Origin: Lunularia cruciata | Lineage: Eukaryota; Streptophyta; Marchantiopsida; Lunulariales; Lunulariaceae | Direction: 5' to 3' | Assembly: GCA_948567375.1 (NCBI GenBank) | Contig: OX419756.1 | Location: 62,386,333-62,450,332 of the forward strand | DNA: 64,000 nt | In this document: positions 46,541-58,779 of the stretch, piece by piece | Numbering within the stretch: position 1 is the first letter of the stretch | Layout: each line of letters starts with the position of its first letter | Notes under the pieces: model-generated | Told to the model about the DNA's origin: nothing | Database searches by the model: none | What the model saw: only the letters and a program-made list of their open reading frames with translations | Translations under genes and position numbers: made by a program

Positions 46541-47893
46541 GAAGGTGACTTTGGGAATCTTGCGAGAAGCATCAGAGGAAGTTAGAGTGGGGAAAGAAGA
46601 TATTTAGGATACCCATGACTTCAATTTTAGTTTTGACTGAAGATAAGATAGAATTGAAAGAGAAGTAGCAGTAGCAAATAAACCCAAAGTGCAAGATCAG
46701 ACAGTAAGTGTATTTGGGTCAATTACATGAGTGATTAGGGGAAAGTGGGTTACAAATTGAAAGTGTAGATAATGTGTTCATGCTTTCAATTACAATTCTT
46801 GATGATGACACAATAAAATTAGTAAAGGAATTGATAGTATTTAGACCCGAAGTAAGAGAGATAGGAGTGCAGGTGTCTTTGGATTTGACATTCAACACTT
46901 TAGAGAAGAGTGGGTTGGGAGATAGACATTTAGAAGGCTTAATTATGATGGGAATTGCAGATCAAGAAGGATAAGTGTTAGAATTGATAGAGGAATTAGA
47001 AGTTGTGAAACCCGAGGATAGAGCAATAGGAAGTAAAATTACTTCGGGTTTGGTTTTGAAAGCCAAGGCAGAAGTAGACATCGGATCGGATAAGTAACCA
47101 ATTTGAGATGTGAATAGGCAAATATGAAGAGGTGCATTGTCATTTCGGATCTGTAGGTTTGTAGAGGCATTAGGAAGAGGTGCATTAGGAAGATTATTGT
47201 TGATTGCTTCACTATTTAAGAGTGGCATTTGCAATCTCATGTTGTTCAGTGCTCATTATTTTTGAGAATAGATAAAGCTAAGTATTGTGAAGCAGTGCTC
47301 GTTGCTTGAGCTTGATTCTAAATATCAACTTTGTGTTTGTGTTTGTGGGTATGTGGAGAAATTCAAACTGCAAGTCAATGTGTTTGTTGGATGTTAGATT
47401 CCACAGCCTTGATCTTCATTTTGTGTGTTTGATCCTAAGTGAAGTGCAATCGAAGCAATGCCTTGACAGATCTGAGAGGAATTGTAGTGTTGGTAGTATT
47501 TTGCATTTGTGAGTGCAGTGCAAAGTTGATGTGAAGCAATTTTGATCGAGGAAGTTGTGCCTTCAATGGAGGGGTGGAACACAATTTTGAGGCAAAGTTG
47601 TTTTGCAGTGAAGTGCCATTTTTATGAGAGCTTGAATCATCACAATCAAGATAATTTGGAAAGAATTGATGGAGTTGTGATTAAGGAGTGCTAATTTGTG
47701 ACAAGACTGCGAATCAGTGCTTGTTACTCTCTTTTGGGTGTAGTTTCTACCTAAGAGACTAAAGAAGAACTCAAGAAAAACTACAATTGTTACTTTGACT
47801 TTGTATTTAGACATTTCTGACTTGTATCTTTGTGGGAACAAACTTTACTTACCCGATTACCAAAAAAGTGATATTTTCCGGGTTGTCACACAC
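46541..47893 (+). mobile_element. Family E copy 1: coding tail and probable LTR
   Basis: It is the inverted relative of 60912-62700. The frame 46774-46974 aligns with the end of the E2 coiled-coil protein (DNVFMLSITILDDDTIKLVK against DNVYLKLDLIRSDLDRLCSE; both then have GVQVS). A TATA-like CACTATTTAAGAG at 47210-47222 is followed by about 670 bases up to GGGTTGTCACA, where family C gag begins, consistent with the R-U5 part of an LTR. The LTR start was not located. Confidence 0.55.
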
Positions 47894-48891
47894 CACAAAT
47901 AGTAGTTGCTCCAGTTCTTGCATCTCCACCAAAGGATCTACTTCAAACCATCATAAAACAACTTGCAAATCTCAAGATCAATGTGGTGCAACTATGGGAG
48001 AAGAGAGGAGTGGATCAGAATGTAGGAAGAGGGCCTAGGAGTTATGGAAACTATCTATATAGAGGAGGCCCACCAGCCAACAATTTCAATGATAGAAATT
48101 GTTTTGGTTGTTAAGGAATAGGCCATATCCAAAGGAATTGCCCAAATTCCACTTACCATGGAGGAAGGGGTTATGAGGGAGACAATAGAGGAAAAGAGGG
48201 AGGTAGTGAAACCCAAGTGGCTCCTAATCCAAATAAAGGTAAGGGGATAGCATCCATAGATATGGTTGAGAGCAAGTATGAGAAGGGAGAGTGTTCAAAC
48301 TCCAAGGGTCTTAATTTGGATCTTTTGGCACAAGAGAAGAAGAGAGCTCATTTTGTAGAGGATGTTCACTCTTCTCAAGGATTTACTCCAAGCAAGGATA
48401 CTCCTATTTCTACTAGGAGCACTTGCACCTTAACACCATCAACAACAAAGACTCCAAGGAAGAGGTTGGGGATGGAGGATTTCTTGATTTCAAAGCAACA
48501 ATGGAACTACAATGTGTTGGAGGATGTTGGTAGTCACAAGGTTAACATCATAGTGGGCCAATTGATTGCTTTGAATCCTACTTTGAGAAAGGAGCTTAGA
48601 GGTAGTTTGAGTTCTATAAGTAGCAAGAGGAAGAAGAAGGCAAAAGCTCCAATATCAATGGGGGTTGTGGATGCCAAGCCAGCACTATGGGAGGCTTGTG
48701 AATATGCCTCCAAGATTGATGTGAGAGTGAATGGTCATAACATCAAGGATGCATTGGTTGATGGAGGATCAAAAGTAAATGTCATGTCAGAAAGGTTGAT
48801 GAAGAAGTTGGGTATGATACCCTCAAGACCTTCAACATTTGGTGAGCATGCCAAACAAGCAACAAATTGGACCAATAGGGGTGATGGATAA
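47894..48891 (+). pseudogene. Family C3 gag end and protease start
   Basis: It starts in mid-gag (PPKDLLQTIIKQLANLKINV). The knuckle CFGC-x-GIGHIQRNCPN is at about 48096-48140 with a stop at the fifth position. The long open frame 48217-48891 (224 aa) contains NKGKGIASIDMVESKYEKGE, SNSKGLNLDLLAQEKKRAHF and a basic SSKRKKKAKAP stretch. The protease active site is in DALVDGGSKVNVMS (about residues 186-199 of this frame); Asp-Gly-Gly-Ser is a known variant of Asp-Ser/Thr-Gly in plant gypsy elements. It ends in a frameshift caused by an 80-bp tandem duplication. Confidence 0.85.
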
Positions 48892-49036
48892 AGTGGTAGT
48901 TTCAGTTATGGGAGTTCAAAATCTCACAAATTTTCAAGTCTTGAAGGATTCAAGCTAGGGGTGATGGATAAAGTGGTAGTTTCAGTTATGGGAGTTCAAA
49001 AGCTCATGACTTTCCAAGTCTTGAAGGATTCAAGCT
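48877..49036 (+). repeat. 80-bp tandem duplication in C3 protease
   Basis: GTGATGGATAAAGTGGTAGT occurs at 48881 and again at 48961, and the following bases to TTGAAGGATTCAAGCTA are repeated with few changes. The period of 80 is not a multiple of three, so the duplication shifts the frame and introduces the stop at 48889-48891. Confidence 0.9.
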
Positions 49037-52000
49037 ATGACTTACTTCTTGGGAGGCCATGGTTGAGAGAAGCATGCACAACTGATAGATGGCACAAAGG
49101 GTACTTGAGGATTGGGCCATCAAACCATAGAGTCAAAGTCCTTGTGACTAACACTACCAACACTTCACATTTAGATACACTATCTTCTGATTATTGGGAA
49201 CTAGATTTTGAAGAAGGAGCTTCAGGTGTGGACACAAGCATGGAAGAGGAGACTTCTACGGAGGAGGATGAATCTGAATTTGATTCAGATGTGTATCCCT
49301 TGTGTGCTATAGATTTTGCACCTAAGCCAGAGGTTTTGAAGGACCCATATAAATCACCATTGACACTTGAGGAGGTAGGGAGAAGGTTATCTACCCTCAA
49401 GTATGGTCCAAATGTTACCAAGGAAAGAAGGTGAGATTTGAGGAGATTTTCTGCAAGTTCATCCATGTGTTTGCTTTCAGTTATAAAGATTTGAGGGAAG
49501 TCACCTTGGAGGAGCACAAGATAGAGGTGGAGTCACATGCAAGACCAATCTGCCAAAAGCAACATCGCATAAGCCCACCAATATCTTTGGGTATGAAGCA
49601 GGAGATTGATAAGCTCAAGGAAGTTGGATTTATCATTTAGATGGAGAATTCAGAATGGGTGTCTCCAATTGTCATTATGAAGGAAAAGAATGGCAAACTT
49701 TGGGTATGTGTGGATTACAAGAAGCTCAATGTTGCTACCAAGGAGGACTACTACCCATTGCTACTCATTGATGAGATCTTGGAGGAGGTTGCAGGTCATG
49801 AGAAGTACAGTTTTGGAGATGGTTATAGTGGATATAACCAAATCAAGATTGTAACAGAGCATCAAAAACTCACTATGTTCACCACATCTTGAGGAACTCA
49901 CACTTTTAAGGTCATGCCTTTTGGGCTTTGCAATGCTCCAGCCGCATTCCAATGGTTCATGAACAAGGTATTTGAACCTTTCATTGGGAAATTTATGAGA
50001 GACTTCATTGATGACGTTTGTGTCTATGGGAGCAAGGAGGAGCACTTTGAGCACCTAATCAAGGTCTTGCAACGCTTGGATAAGGCAAATGCATCACTCA
50101 ACCCAGAGAAGTGCATTTTTGGATGTGAAGAAGGTCTACTTTGGGGCACATCATCTCTAAGGATGGAATAGCAGTTGATCCTACAAAGATGAGGAAAATC
50201 TCAGACCTTCCATTCCCTTCAAGCTTGACAAAGTTACGCCAATTCTTGGGGATAGTTGGGTACTATAGGAGGTTCATCTTCTCATTTTCCAACAAGGCTT
50301 ATGCATTGACCATCTACATGAAGAAGGATGTAGATTACATGGTGATTTTGGAGGACAAAGAGGCTCTCAAAGCTTTTGAGGAGCTCAAGCAATCCCTTGT
50401 TGTAGCTACAATTCTTACTAAACCTGATTGGAATAAGCCTTTCATCCTCTACACTGATGTTTCCAATGTTGCTATAGGATGCACTCTTAGTCAATTAGAC
50501 CAAGATGGGCATGATCATCCAATAGCTTGTGCTAGTAGGAAAATTGTTTTAGTAGAAAAGAACTAGTTTGTCATGGAGAGAGAAGGGTTGGCAGTGATCT
50601 TTGGTCTCAAGAAGTTTAGACACTACTTGATTGGATGGAAAGCAACCATTCTCACAGATCACAAGGCCTTGAAGTACATCTTCAACAAGCCTAATGTTGA
50701 AGGGAGACTAGCAAGTGGATGATACTCTTGTTTGAGTATGACTACACCATTGAGGATAGGCCAGGAAAGAAACATACAAATGCCGATTTGTTATCTAGGG
50801 CCTATGATCATGATGGAGATGAGCCAGTAGATGATTCCTTCCCAGATGAGGAGCTCATGAAAATATCAATCACTCAAGAGGCTCCAATGGAGTCAAGGAG
50901 ATTGTGGATTTTGTGACAAGAGGTAACTATCCAGAAGGGATGCATGCTAGGGAGAGGAAGGCCCTTGCAGCAAGATCTAGACCTTACACAATGGTGGAGG
51001 ATATTCTTTTTCACCAAGGAGTAGATGGTCTACTTCAAAGAGAAGTGTGTAAGGAAGAGTCTATCTTACTCATAAAGGAGTTTCATGAAGGTTTAGTGTG
51101 TGGAGGACACTTTGTAGGAAAGGTGACTGCTTTCAAGATTCTGGATGAAAGTTACCATTGGAGAGGGATTTTCAAGGATTGTCTTGATTATTGCAAAACT
51201 TGTCATGTTTGTCAAGCTTTTGCTAGAAAGTCTACTTCCACTCCACCTCTTAGATTAATTCCATTGTTAGGACCTTTTGAGAAGTAAGGAATTGATTTTG
51301 TAGGTCCTCTCAATAGAACCCCAAGGAACAATTGGTACATTGTTGTAGTTACTGATTATCTTACCAAGTGGGTTGAGGCTAGACCATTGTGGGACAAGAA
51401 TGAAGATGAAGTTGGGAGATTTCTTTATGAACACATTATCACTAGGTTTGGATGCCCTTTGGGGTTGGTTTCTGATAGAGGAGGAGAGTTTACAAGAAGC
51501 ATCACTATAGCCATGCTACAATATTTCTCTATCACACATAGAGTAACTACATCCTATAACCCAAATTCCAATGGCTTGGCAGAGAGAACCAATCAGACCT
51601 ATTGCATGATGTTGGCCAAAGATGCAGAAATGGAGGGAGCTAAACATCATTAGAACAAGAGGATTCATGCAGTTTTGTGGGAGTATAGGATAACCATGAA
51701 GACTTCCACTGAAGACACTCCATTTAAATTGGTTTATGGTATTATGTCTACCTTACCTATTCACTTTGATCTTCCTACCTTCCAAAGCATTCATAGGAGA
51801 TTGAAGAAAGCACAAGGAGGTGATGCAGAGAAGTCAAGGAAGGATCAACTCATGGAGTGGGAAGAGGCAAGAGCAGTTGCTATGGTTTGAGTGGAGCAAG
51901 CCCAAAGGAAACAAAAGGAGAGCTATGACAAGAGGCAAGGCAAGAAGAAGGTGGAGCCTTTCAAAGAAGGTGATTTGGTTATGCTGTTTGATTCCATTTG

Positions 52001-52160
52001 ATTCAAGAGAATGCAAAAGAAGTTTTTGCCTAAGTACTTTGGACCTTTCATAGTGGAGAAGATGTGGGGTAATTACACCTATGATCTCAAGGAGTTGGGA
52101 GGAAGACACTTTGATAGGATTAACCATGATAAGTTGAAGATGTACCATAGAAGGTAGAGA
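48961..52160 (+). pseudogene. Family C3 pol: protease end, RT, RNase H, integrase
   Basis: This is the best preserved pol in the window. The protease end is at 48961-49434 (SSYDLLLGRPWLREA). RT spans 49431-50300 with WVSPIVIMKEKNGKLWVCVD, the MPFGLCNAPAAFQ block and the intact catalytic FIDDVCVYG near 50010-50035. A frameshift near 50140 restores LRQFLGIVGYYRRFI. RNase H starts at FILYTDVSNVAIG (50450-50490) and continues past a stop at 50564 to DHKALKYIFNKP and the ADLLSRAYD end (50785). Integrase has an HHCC finger (HEGLVCGGHF, CKTCHVCQ), DFVGPL, VSDRGGEF and NSNGLAERTN, so all three DDE residues are present. The tail ends in GPFIVEKMWGNY. About ten stops or shifts were counted by eye. Confidence 0.9.
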
Positions 52161-52577
52161 GGAGGTGTACTCACATGCCTCCCATGGTTTTGGGGTTGCA
52201 TCCACTACCTCCATTGATATTGGAGCCTTTTCTTTCTTCATTCTCTTGCTTCTTGTAGAACTCAAACCACACCTAAGTTCCTTCCTCAAAGTAAGATTTA
52301 AAGCAATTAGTTGACACATCATAATATTGGCCTTAAGACTACCAACATCTTCCAACACATTTTAGTCCCATTGTTGCTTTGAGATCAAGAAATCATCCAT
52401 ATCCAAGTTCTTCCTTTGAGTCTTTGTTTATTATGTTGAACTAGTAGTGCAAGTACTCCTTGTGGGCACTCGACTACCCTAGCTAGGGGTAAATTTTTGA
52501 GAAAAATGTCTATCATCTACAAAACGTGCTATCTTCTTCTCTTGTGCCAAAAGCTCCAAGTTAAGACCTTTGGAGTT

Positions 52578-53025
52578 TGAGCATTCTCCTCTCCATACTT
52601 GCTCTCCATCGCATCTATGGATACTATCCACTTGCCTCTATTTTTCATAGGAGGCACTAGAGCTTCACCAACTCCCTCTTTCTCTTTATTTGTCCTTCAT
52701 AACCCCTTTCTCATGGTATGTGGAATTTGGGCAGTTCTATTGGATATGAACTCTACTTCCACAACAAAAATAAATTTTGTCATTGAAATTGCTAGTTAAG
52801 TTGAGCATTCTCCTCTCCATACTTGCTCTCCGTTGCATCTATGGATACTATCCACTTGCCTCTATTTTGCATAGGAGGCACTAGAGCTTCACCAACTCCT
52901 TCTTTCTCTTTATTTGTCCTTCATAACCCCTTTCTCATGGTTTGTGGAATTTGGGCAGTTCTATTAGATAAGAACTCTACCTCCACAGCAAAAATAAATT
53001 TTGTCATTGAAATTTCTATTGACCT
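52578..53025 (-). repeat. 224-bp tandem duplication in C2 gag
   Basis: GCATTCTCCTCTCCATACTT at 52581 recurs at 52805, and the two units stay closely similar to GTCATTGAAATT at each end. The duplicated part spans the segment between the knuckle and the KGLNLELLA block. 224 is not a multiple of three, so the gag frame is broken. Confidence 0.9.
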
Positions 53026-53845
53026 CCTCTATATGGATAGTTCCATAACCCCTAGGTATTCTTTCAACATTTTGGTCTACCTCTCTCTTCTCCCGTAGTT
53101 GCACTACATTGATCCTGAGATTTGCAAGGTGTTCCATAATAGTTTGAAGGGGATCTTTTGGTGGAGGTGTAAGAATAGGAGCAACTCCTACTTGTGGTGG
53201 CACCCTTTCTACCAAAGGATGAATAGTCCCACCATACTTATGGACTTGTGGAGTATGTACAACTTCCTTCACCACCAAATCACTCTCATCTCCTTCAAAT
53301 TTTCCTCCAAATGAATCACAAAATTGGTAGCTTCCACCTTTGAAGAAATTTTCTCATATCTCACCCTGCTTTTAATTTTTGGCTTCAACGCTCCCACAAA
53401 ATTCTTGGTGAGAATGGCTTCTATCCTGCTCATGGTAGTCTCCACATCATCCCTACTCTTCCTCAAGACTATATGAAACTTGGATTCTAACTTCTCCACT
53501 CTTTTTGCTTGGACTCTCACTTTCTCTCCATCTCCTTGCTTGAGGAAGGTAATCTCACTCATCCATCTCTCATAACTCTCATCCAAAGGAAAGTTCTCAA
53601 TAAGTGCTATAGTCAAACTCTCCCAAGACTCCTTTTGCTCATTTGTTTCTTTTTAAATTTTGACTCACCATATAAGAGCTACATCCTCAAAAAAATCCAA
53701 TACCAATGAGGCCCATTCATTCTTCCTCCTCTCGTTGTTCTATGCAAGCCCTCTTGAAGTCTCTCACAAAAGCTTCCACATCCTCTCTATTCTTGCCAAA
53801 GAAAACTAGAAGTTTTCCAATCTTAATCCCTCATTACCTTTCTTC

Positions 53846-53847
<2 letters not shown>

Positions 53848-53877
<30 letters not shown>
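53848..53877. repeat. (AT)n microsatellite inside C2 gag
   Basis: An uninterrupted AT run of about 15 units, at the place matching 29155-29195 in the inverted C1 copy. Confidence 0.9.
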
Positions 53878-53878
<1 letters not shown>

Positions 53879-54204
53879 TTTACTGTCTCTCACCCTATAA
53901 TTACAAGTAAACATAAAGTACAATATAACTAACACCATTTTAGAGTAGTCAACCATATGCAACACAAAATATTCAAGTTTCTCTATGATTTCCACCACAT
54001 GAGAAGTCCCAAGATGCATATTAGTCAAATTCTCATGGATAGTTTATCCATCAATTGAAAGTTATCTCTATCACTAATCTTGAGAACTATTTGATGAAGG
54101 TGATTTCTCCATAGTGGTACTAAGAATCTCTCCGAGAACTTTCACCAAAGTCTACAAAAATACTATTACTCCACTATACACATGCACTTTTGCAAGTCCT
54201 TTTA

Positions 54205-54244
54205 CTCCACAAACCTCACGCAACTTTGTGTGAGGTTTGTGGAG
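54205..54244. repeat. Perfect 15-bp inverted repeat
   Basis: CTCCACAAACCTCAC (54205-54219) and GTGAGGTTTGTGGAG (54230-54244) flank a 10-base loop. The C1 copy near 28814 has only the single GTGAGGTTTGTGGAG, so the second arm is an added inverted copy specific to C2. Confidence 0.9.
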
Positions 54245-55408
54245 ACTCCTTGATTTTAAATCACCTCCCTCCTAATCTTGGTGAAGAAGATCCAACATGT
54301 AATTCCAAGTAAAGTTAGCCTCTCCTTTCACTTAATATTTTACTCTCAAAGGTCAATGACCATGGAAGTGCCTTATCTCTCTTCTCTCCATATAAAGAAC
54401 TTAGAACCATTCTTTTCTCAAAGTGGTGTAGGTTTTAGTATCCTCTCTACACTCTTATCAAATTCTATTCTAAACTCTTTTTTTGTCAAATCAACCCGTA
54501 TCATCACCTCACACCCTTGTAGGACCTTGCATAACATCAAATTCCACTCTTGATGGCCCCCTTGCTCCAAAGATGAGTCTAGACACTCAAACATACTCTT
54601 GGTTGTTCTCACACTCTTCACTCATGAGAACTCAACTCCCAAAAAATGACCCTTCTTCACAATCTCAGTTAATACTCCCAAGTAGTAACTCCAAATTCTT
54701 TGAAATTTACACATAAAAGATCCTTACAAGGGAATCCTCTCCTATGAAATTTTACCCCTTTTCATCTACCCATTTGGCCATCAAATCTCTTTTTTTATCT
54801 CACATCTTTCCAGATTTGGTCTAAAACCACCCCCCTCACTTCAGAAATCTATAACTGATTGTGCAAGAATGATCTCTCCCCAATTTGTAAACCAAAGATA
54901 AAATAACTTGAACTGAAATTTTTGGAAATTTTAAAAAAAAATTGGTGCAAAATGAAAAATTAACAAACTCTATACAAAATACAAGAGATTGGATAGTTAA
55001 CCAGAAGAGTTTACCTTACCACCTTGCAAACCTTCTAGCTTAGTGCATGTGGTGGTTCTTACAATGATTTTAAGTGTCCCAACTGAAAGATTATTCACAC
55101 TTTCCTCTATGAAAATTTTAGATCTCCATATCAAACTTGAGATTTTGCCAAAATCACCATAATCCCTAAAATCTACAATCCATCGCTCACAATCTCTCCA
55201 AATTCTCTTATGTGTATAATATCAACTCAAATATTATAATGGACTATAAAGTATAAAAATGGAACCAAGTTTTCCTACAAAGTTTAAGCCTTCTCCTCTT
55301 CTAATGTTCTCTCCAACTAAGCTCTCATAGCCTCCTTCTATCTAATATACAATTGAATGTGGGACATCATTTTGCCTTCTAAAGAGGACTTGGTAATGGA
55401 ACCAAAAA

Positions 55409-56120
55409 TGTGAGCCATTCTATCTCTCACCCATGATGAACCTCTAATGGCTATTAGGGTAGTATATCATGGACCAAGAAGGCAAAGAACAACAACTCTA
55501 TCTTACTCCTCTAAGTGTTTTGGCTAAAATGCCAAAAAAAATTCAAGACTCAAGACATTGCTCACTAGGAACTCAATGAAAGAGAGATAGTTACAAATGA
55601 AAGGATGATGATTATCTCTTCAGCCCCAGCTCATATACTTGTGAAAAAATTACAAAACAAAGTTTGCAAAGTATTAGCAAAGTAGCTCAAGTTAGTAGGG
55701 TAAGAGTCAAATAAAGTCTAAAAGTCTAAAGGAATATCCAAGCACATGGGGACAATCCTATGAGAAATGATCTTATTCTAACCTACCTACTAAATCAAGG
55801 ATTCATTCACATGTGCTATCCTTGGACTAGAGAAAAATCCACCCCAACAAGGCTTGTGGACCTAAGAGTCCTCAAATCTTTCTTCAAAGTCAAATACCAA
55901 GGAATAATACCAAGTCAATACATTAGAAGACAAAATAGTGATGTTCACTCTTTCCCCTTCCTCTAAAATAAGGTCACTTTAACCTTAGCTAGGACTCATT
56001 CTAGCTAATCACAACTAATGTACAAGCTTAGCTAAACTCCACATAGATAATATTTTTCCACTACTTGCAATATCAAATTTAATATCCCTCTAGAGCATAC
56101 ATGCACCAATGGGTGTTGTA
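55409..56120 (-). repeat. Family C2 5' LTR
   Basis: A 712-bp LTR on minus from TACAACACCCATTGGTGCAT (56120) to GGCTCACA (55409). It is followed on minus by TTTTTGGTTCCATTACCAAG at the primer-site position. The TATA position near 55640 has decayed to GTATATGAG. It is inserted in B RT at the same codon as C1. Confidence 0.8.
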
Positions 56121-57700
56121 GAACTATCCATAAAATCTTGCTAATCCATTAAATGCTTGGACTTCCATGGCATCCTTAGGAGTAGGCTAATTGTAACTGA
56201 CCTTGATTTTTTTCTCTTCTTCCATCTTGATCCCCTGTGATGAGACCTTATGATCTTCTATAGTATATGACCATACGATCCAAGAAGGTAATTTCCTTAT
56301 ACCAAAAAGGTACACTTTGATCTTGTGTAGTAAACCTTCCATTGGTGGTCATCTCAAGACTTATTGTATGTGACTCTTGTGTTTTATCTCTATCTTATCG
56401 TAGATTGAAATACCATCCAAAGGACACCACAATATATAGATCCAATAGCCCATTCCAATACACAATGTATGCTCTAATAGTTTTTATTGGTACCCATGAA
56501 AATTGCCAAAGCATTAGTGAACCCAAAAGGTAAAACTCTCTATTCAAAATATCTTTACCTTGTGTGAAAGGTAATCTTTTGCACATCTTCCTTGTCAATA
56601 GGAATCTTCCAATAGCCAATTCAAATGTCTAATTTGGAGAAGTAATGTGCTTCACTCAATTTATCCAACAAATCATCAATTCAAGGCAAAGGATACACAT
56701 TCTTCATTGTTTTTTTATTAAGGCCATGGTAGTCAATAGAAACTTGAACTACTCCATCCTTCATTGGTACAAAGAGAATTGGTGCTCCCCAAGAGGATGT
56801 ATTGTTGTTTATGAAACCCTTCTCCAACAACTCAATCAATGTTTGAAGCTCTTCTAACTTCTTTGGTGAGAACCTCTAGATTGATCTACTCATTGGAGTA
56901 TTATTTGATAATAACTTAGTTTTGGAAGGCATTCTTTGATAAGAGGGTAAACTCTTTGGAAGATCATCTAGAACATATTTGCAAATTCTTGAATATTTGA
57001 TCAACCATTGACTTTTGATCTTCATCATAGTCTCCTTGCACAATAAATTTGATCCACATTACAAAAGTAAGAATATCTTCCTCCAAAGCCTACTATATAG
57101 CTAATAGACTCATAAACTTTGCATCTTGGGATGGATTTTTCTTAGGTGTTTTACTGAAAGGTGCCAAACAATATAATTGTTAATTTTTTCCTTTGGTGTT
57201 GTACTTGAATTTGTTGTTGAGTCCAACTAAATTGAACCTTATGATGTTCAAGCAAAGGAAGACCTAGATTGATATTGTAGTGCAAGGAGGTGGTAATGAA
57301 TCTCATTTACTCAGAATATTTCTTCCCAATCTTGAATGCAATAGGTTGTGAGGTTCAAGATGCAAAACCCTTTCTACTCTCTACTATCATCAATTTGTTG
57401 CATAAAATTGGTTTTATAAGAATATTTAATTCTTTTGCTAATTGCATGGACAAACAATTTTCAAAACTCCCAAAATCTACCAAAATTCTATAACTATAAT
57501 CTTATATCACATCTTGAATCAAACTTGCATAGGTTGATCCTTCAATCCTGTTCAAACAAGCCAAGTTCCTTATAAGTGACTCAATATCTCCTATTAAGAT
57601 TCTTTGTTTCCATGGTCATTGTGCTCCATAAACTCCATTTGGGTAACTTGTTTGGAGTTGTACATTCCAAAGTGAACATTCAACAATGTAATGTCCCATT
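56121..57700 (-). pseudogene. Chromovirus B7: gag end, protease and RT remnant
   Basis: Reading minus from 57700: the second half of the knuckle (GACATTACATTG), the protease region (57540-57290), the linker, RT from about 56900 ([16 protein letters not shown]) with LPFGFTNALAIFMG near 56480-56540, the region before the box IVV-FG, and the ASKDLMGS-like end. It stops at the C2 LTR at 56120. Frames are broken. It is the inverted homologue of 25378-26947. Confidence 0.75.
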
Positions 57701-58553
57701 TGGTGGGTGAAATCAAATTGGATTGAAAGAACAATGAAATAAAATATTGACTATTTTGTGAGCAAAAAATTATCCATCATCTAGTAAGGAGAAACATGAA
57801 TAGAAATTACACAAATTTCATGTGGTTAGGGCAACATCTACCTATGTCTACAATTGCACAAAATTTAATACATTCAAGAAGTATCAAAAAATCTTGACTG
57901 ACTATTGATGCTACAATATTTATATACACTTAGATGTAACATCCCTTATCTAGTTTTGGAATGTGTGGTGCCCATTGATCCCATATCTAACCCTAGATTG
58001 TATGGTACCAAGTGATACATGTCACCTTACAAAGTTTTGCAAGTGTGATCCATTCCCACAACTTCTTGGAGGGTACATTCCCTCAAGAGCCATTCCCGTA
58101 GTAGAAGCTTGTAGTCTCATATTAGAATCTCATACAAGCCATTCCCACAACCATCCTTGTAGCTCCCATAGCCAATCCTGTAAGTCCCAAAGCCCATCTT
58201 GTAGGAGCCAATCATATAGCTCCATTAGGATGCATCTTGAACTTCAATTGGATGTAACTTTTTTCTAGAACTCCATTTTCTATGATCTTGGTATTTATGG
58301 AAAGTCCTTGAGAAGATGCTTCTGATGAGATATAGTATGACTAATTTAAATTTTGAATTCATAAAGATATCAATCCTGATTTGAATTGCTTTTCTATGTA
58401 CTTCCTTAATACAATCTTGTAATTTGAATACTATCCCATACTTACTCTTCTACATTCCAATAGAAGATCTATATTGTATTGACTCTTCAATGTTCTTGTA
58501 GGATACTTTTCCAATAAAGCATTTCTATGATTAATCAAACTCCACAATTAATA
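57701..58553 (-). repeat. Copia D3 3' LTR
   Basis: On minus it begins TATTAATTGTGGAGTTTGAT (58553) and ends TTCACCCACCA (57701). The flank below reads AATGG on minus. The TATA-like TATATAAATATTG (minus) is near 57915. It is longer than the other copies and aligned with 3394-4193 and 24581-25377. Confidence 0.85.
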
Positions 58554-58708
58554 ATCTCTAACTTTGACTCTAACATTACTTGTCACTTAATGTATATGAC
58601 TATTCTAATCAATGCTTTGAAGTCTAATTGCAATTATACATTGCTTGAGCTTCTCAATTTTGATTACCTTGGTAAAGATATCTACAAGATTGTTAAATCC
58701 AATAATTT

Positions 58709-58779
58709 TTACTTCAGGCACTAGCCTAAAGTGTCACTTCATGTCACTAATGTTACTTCAAGCACCGGCCTGAAGTGAC
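58709..58779. repeat. 70-bp double-palindrome insert in copia D3
   Basis: Same insert as 39279-39348, inverted. TTACTTCA and TGAAGTGA arms flank AGCACCGGCC (58753-58778), with a second half-copy CTTCAGGCACTAGCCTAAAG (58712-58731). It sits at the same copia codon and replaces RNase H. Confidence 0.7.

Larger units (their letters stand above)
52161..55408 (-). pseudogene. Family C2 leader and gag
   Basis: Reading minus from 55408: a leader, then the gag N-terminus near 54640-54418 (TKSMFECLDSSLEQGGHQEW), and a shifted body to 53880. The frame 53616-53269 has NFPLDESYERWMSEITFLKQ and RVEKLESKFHIVLRKSRDDV. The frame 53278-52964 has PPQVGVAPILTPPPKDPLQT and a decayed knuckle near 53000. The tail (KAPISMEVVDATPKPWEACE) ends at 52161, where it meets C3 head-on with a shared AGGAGGT-like junction. 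Pol is absent. Confidence 0.8.

Noticed and set aside
51834..52358. 174-codon minus frame as one protein
   Set aside because: It crosses the head-on junction at 52160: the first part is C2 gag and the rest is antisense of C3 integrase tail.
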